From Bacillus sp. B1-b2 (GTDB lineage Bacteria > Bacillota > Bacilli > Bacillales > Cytobacillaceae): a stretch of DNA of 64,000 nt. Below, piece by piece: positions 62,236 through 64,000 of this stretch. The first letter of the stretch is position 1; the number at the start of each line of letters is the position of its first letter. Under the pieces are notes generated by a model. That model made no database searches. It worked only from the letters and a program-made list of their open reading frames with translations, and was not told where the DNA came from. The position numbers were made by a program, and so were the translations under genes. The stretch spans positions 220,842-284,841 of the forward strand of contig NZ_WEHU01000003.1 in assembly GCF_009183415.1 (NCBI RefSeq). The letters are read 5' to 3'.

Positions 62236-63078
62236 TCATTTTTCTGTTTGTAAAAATGTTAATATAGCATCTCTATAATTAATCGGATCTTCTAGGTATG
62301 GATGATGACTACTATTTAGTATGATTGTTGTAACATCGGGAAAACGGAAAGTAGTATGATGAGTTGGTCCAACCGAATGATCTCTCTCTCCTGCAATTAC
62401 AAGCACTGGTTTTACGATATTCTCCGTTAGATCGGTAAAATCTTGAAAGTATTGTTTTTGTGAGAGAACTTGCTCTTGAAATTGTGGATCTGAATGTATT
62501 CCCTCTTTATCAATGGAATCAAGAAGGACTTTATTATCCATGTTATCAAACTGCAATGTATAGTATAGGTCTTTTTCCATTAACCTAGAAATGAAAGAAA
62601 ATGTGTTGCTAATGAACCCTTCCATATCATCCCTTTGTAGTTCTTGCCTATCATTCCCTAATAATTCATTCCCTCTATGGATTTGATGCTCAAAAGACTC
62701 ATACATATGGAGTGTTACATTGGAGAGAATGATTCCTTTTGTTCTTTCTTGGTATTGATTTGCATAATTAACAGCAAGTATCCCCCCAAAAGAATGGCCC
62801 ATTACGTACATCTCATTTATTCCATTATGTTCTCTCCATTCTTCTATATCTTCAATGAGTCTAGATAAGGAGTAATTTAGGTCTGAGCTATGTGCAGAAC
62901 GTCCACAGCCTCGTTGATCTAAATAGATCATCTGTAGGTTATCTTCTAGTAGCGGGGCAGCGAACACCTGAAAAGACTTGCTCCAATATCCTGGACCACC
63001 ATGTAAAAAAAGACAAGGAGCTCCTTTTCCACTTATTTCATAATATAAATCAATGCCATCACTTGTTGTAATATCATA
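62236..63078 (-). CDS. alpha/beta hydrolase, proline iminopeptidase-like (start codon missing)
   Basis: 280 codons of open frame. HGGPGYWSKSF is the oxyanion motif, MIYLDQRGCGRSAHSSDLNY the DQRGxGxS segment typical of prolyl iminopeptidases, GHSFGG the nucleophile elbow, AGERDHSVGP the acid and NSSHHPYLEDP the histidine. The first codons (YDITTSDGIDLYYEISGKG) follow directly on a stop, with no start. An ATG two bases off, behind GAAGGAG, opens a short wrong frame. GTG 62967 inside would delete HGGPG. One small indel at the start explains this; the product otherwise looks whole. Confidence 0.8.
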   Translation of the reverse strand, partial: YDITTSDGIDLYYEISGKGAPCLFLHGGPGYWSKSFQVFAAPLLEDNLQMIYLDQRGCGRSAHSSDLNYSLSRLIEDIEEWREHNGINEMYVMGHSFGGILAVNYANQYQERTKGIILSNVTLHMYESFEHQIHRGNELLGNDRQELQRDDMEGFISNTFSFISRLMEKDLYYTLQFDNMDNKVLLDSIDKEGIHSDPQFQEQVLSQKQYFQDFTDLTENIVKPVLVIAGERDHSVGPTHHTTFRFPDVTTIILNSSHHPYLEDPINYRDAILTFLQTEK

Positions 63079-63240
63079 CTAATTTCTCCTTCTTCTATGT
63101 GGTTGCCACTTGAACTCTTTAAGCCATTTTAACACAATAGGAAAAACTTTACATAAAACAAAAATAATTACCAGAAAAATACATTTTCATTGGAAAGGAA
63201 TACTCTATTTGGTAAACTGATGATAAAGGAGTTGATTGCA

Positions 63241-63336
63241 ATGGAATTGGTGTTGGGATTTCTTTATGCTATAGGAGAATTTACGGCAGCAATCGCAATG
63301 TCTGCTTGGGCAAAACTTCGTGGAGAGAATGAATAA
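63241..63336 (+). CDS. 31-aa hydrophobic small protein
   Basis: ATG 63241 with AAAGGAGTTGATTGCA upstream. The sequence opens MELVLGFLYAIGEFTAAIAM and ends WAKLRGENE: one membrane helix with a charged tail. A hairpin (TGGATAAGGTT/AACCCTATCCA) at 63344-63378 may end it. Too short for routine calling; the ribosome site and terminator support it. Unknown function. Confidence 0.5.
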   Translation: MELVLGFLYAIGEFTAAIAMSAWAKLRGENE

Positions 63337-63439
63337 TCGCTGTATGGATAAGGTTTGAACTCTTATTAACCCTATCCAAATATAAGCTTCTTTTAGAGTA
63401 GGATTTTCCTTTCTGAAAGGAGTTTTCTTCTGGTTCGTT

Positions 63440-63885
63440 TCCGTTTCGGTTGTTCATTTTTATCATGAACGACCTTTTTTTAAGTTCTTACTCTTTTCGG
63501 TCTTTCATTTTCATGATGAACGACCTTTTTTCTGGTTCGCTCTCGTTTTGGTTTTTCATTTTTATGATGAACGACCTTTTTTCTAGTTCGCTCTCGTTTT
63601 GGTCTTTCATTTTTATGATGAACGACCTTTTTTCTGGTTTGCTCTCGTTTTGGTCTTTCATTTTCATGATGAACGACCTTTTTTCTGCTTTCCTCTCGTT
63701 TTGGTCTTTAATTTTTATGATGAACGACCTTTTTTCTGGTTCGCTCTCGTTTTGGTCTTTCATTTTCATGATGAATGACCATTTTTCTGGTTCGCTCTCG
63801 TTTTGGTCTTTCATTTTCATGATGAATGACCTTTTTTCTGGTTCGCTCTCGTTTTGGTCTTTCATTTTCATGATGAATGGTCTTC
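63440..63885. repeat. 51-bp-period minisatellite, long block (nine units)
   Basis: GAACGACC or its variants recur at 63467, 63518, 63569, 63620, 63671, 63722, 63773, 63824 and 63875, an exact 51-bp period. The core TTCATTTTCATGATGAA contains a TTCAT/ATGAA palindrome. All three frames of a unit are open on both strands because 51 is a multiple of 3; the translated repeats are not protein-like in a meaningful way. Confidence 0.95.
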
Positions 63886-63888
63886 TGT

Positions 63889-64000
63889 CAAGAAAGTAGA
63901 CACAAAAAAATGAGATATTTTTCTTCTCCAGCTACTACCGCACTTCGTTTGGTGGGGTGTTAGAAAGAATCACTCAAAAATCATGACTGATCCTTTCTAA
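63889..64000. mobile_element. probable end of an IS3-like insertion sequence (cut by window edge)
   Basis: TGTCAAGAAAGTAGACAC directly after the last 51-bp unit resembles the terminal sequence of IS3/IS150 type elements (TGTCAA...GTAGACA). The next 90 bp contain no gene start. The element would continue beyond 64000. Without the second end or a transposase this is only a match to a known terminal pattern. Confidence 0.4.

Noticed and set aside
63450..63899. 127- and 149-codon repeat proteins on opposite strands
   Set aside because: Both come from the 51-bp DNA repeat, whose length is a multiple of three; no ribosome site is present.

Overview
The window is AT-rich, has strong Shine-Dalgarno sites and frequent TTG/GTG starts, and looks like a chromosomal segment of a spore-forming member of the Bacillaceae. 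It carries CotF-type coat genes in the B. subtilis yraGF-adhB-yraED order, YitT, a Gram-positive type I signal peptidase, a YolD-like SOS gene, and cad/ars metal operons. The left edge cuts an Old Yellow Enzyme gene. The right edge cuts a probable insertion-sequence end. No rRNA, tRNA or CRISPR array was found.

1-3.5 kb: an ene-reductase and an alpha/beta hydrolase on the minus strand, then a TetR regulator. Three or four copies of an imperfect palindrome surround the TetR gene. A frameshifted IS110-like transposase tail follows.

3.6-17 kb is the most interesting part: a complete class III lanthipeptide locus. In transcription order (minus strand) it holds an RRNPP-type HTH-TPR regulator, a YtrA-like GntR regulator, a pair of M16 peptidases (one non-catalytic, one with HxxEH), a two-gene ABC transporter, a three-domain LanKC synthetase, four nearly identical 45-aa precursors in a 181-bp tandem array, a SAM methyltransferase and an MsbA-like exporter without a peptidase domain. 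A 50-codon secreted peptide gene sits divergently beside the RRNPP regulator and looks like its pheromone. The suggested scheme is: peptide signalling switches the locus on, LanKC phosphorylates, eliminates and cyclises the precursor, the methyltransferase may decorate it, the exporter ships it, the M16 pair trims the leader, and the Ytr/Pmt-like ABC pair may give self-protection.

18-31 kb is a metal and alkylation resistance region: an AdaA-like methyl acceptor whose start codon is missing, an ACR3-like permease, cadC-cadA with two operators, a CzcO-like flavoprotein, arsR-arsB-CoA-disulfide reductase/rhodanese, a second arsR, and a marR-arsN1-flavoprotein-small ORF operon with a repeated 23-bp element near marR and arsN1.

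31-45 kb holds the yraGF-adhB-yraED sporulation operon, an MRJP-like propeller protein, an MFS/Lrp divergent pair, several small membrane proteins and gene relics, a tubby-like protein, and an AraC/EamA divergent pair. 45-64 kb holds mostly single housekeeping or unknown genes: a quinone reductase, a TolB-like secreted protein, signal peptidase I, YitT, VanW, a LexA-type controlled YolD-like operon, a TPR glycosyltransferase, an Mrr-like membrane nuclease, acetyltransferase and VOC genes, and hydrolases.

Two repeat themes run through the window. One is a degenerate intergenic element at six loci between 24 and 41 kb. The other is a 51-bp-period minisatellite at 45.3 kb and 63.4-63.9 kb, with further minisatellites at 45.5 and 54.4 kb. 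Several genes carry single frame breaks, which could be real decay or assembly indels.
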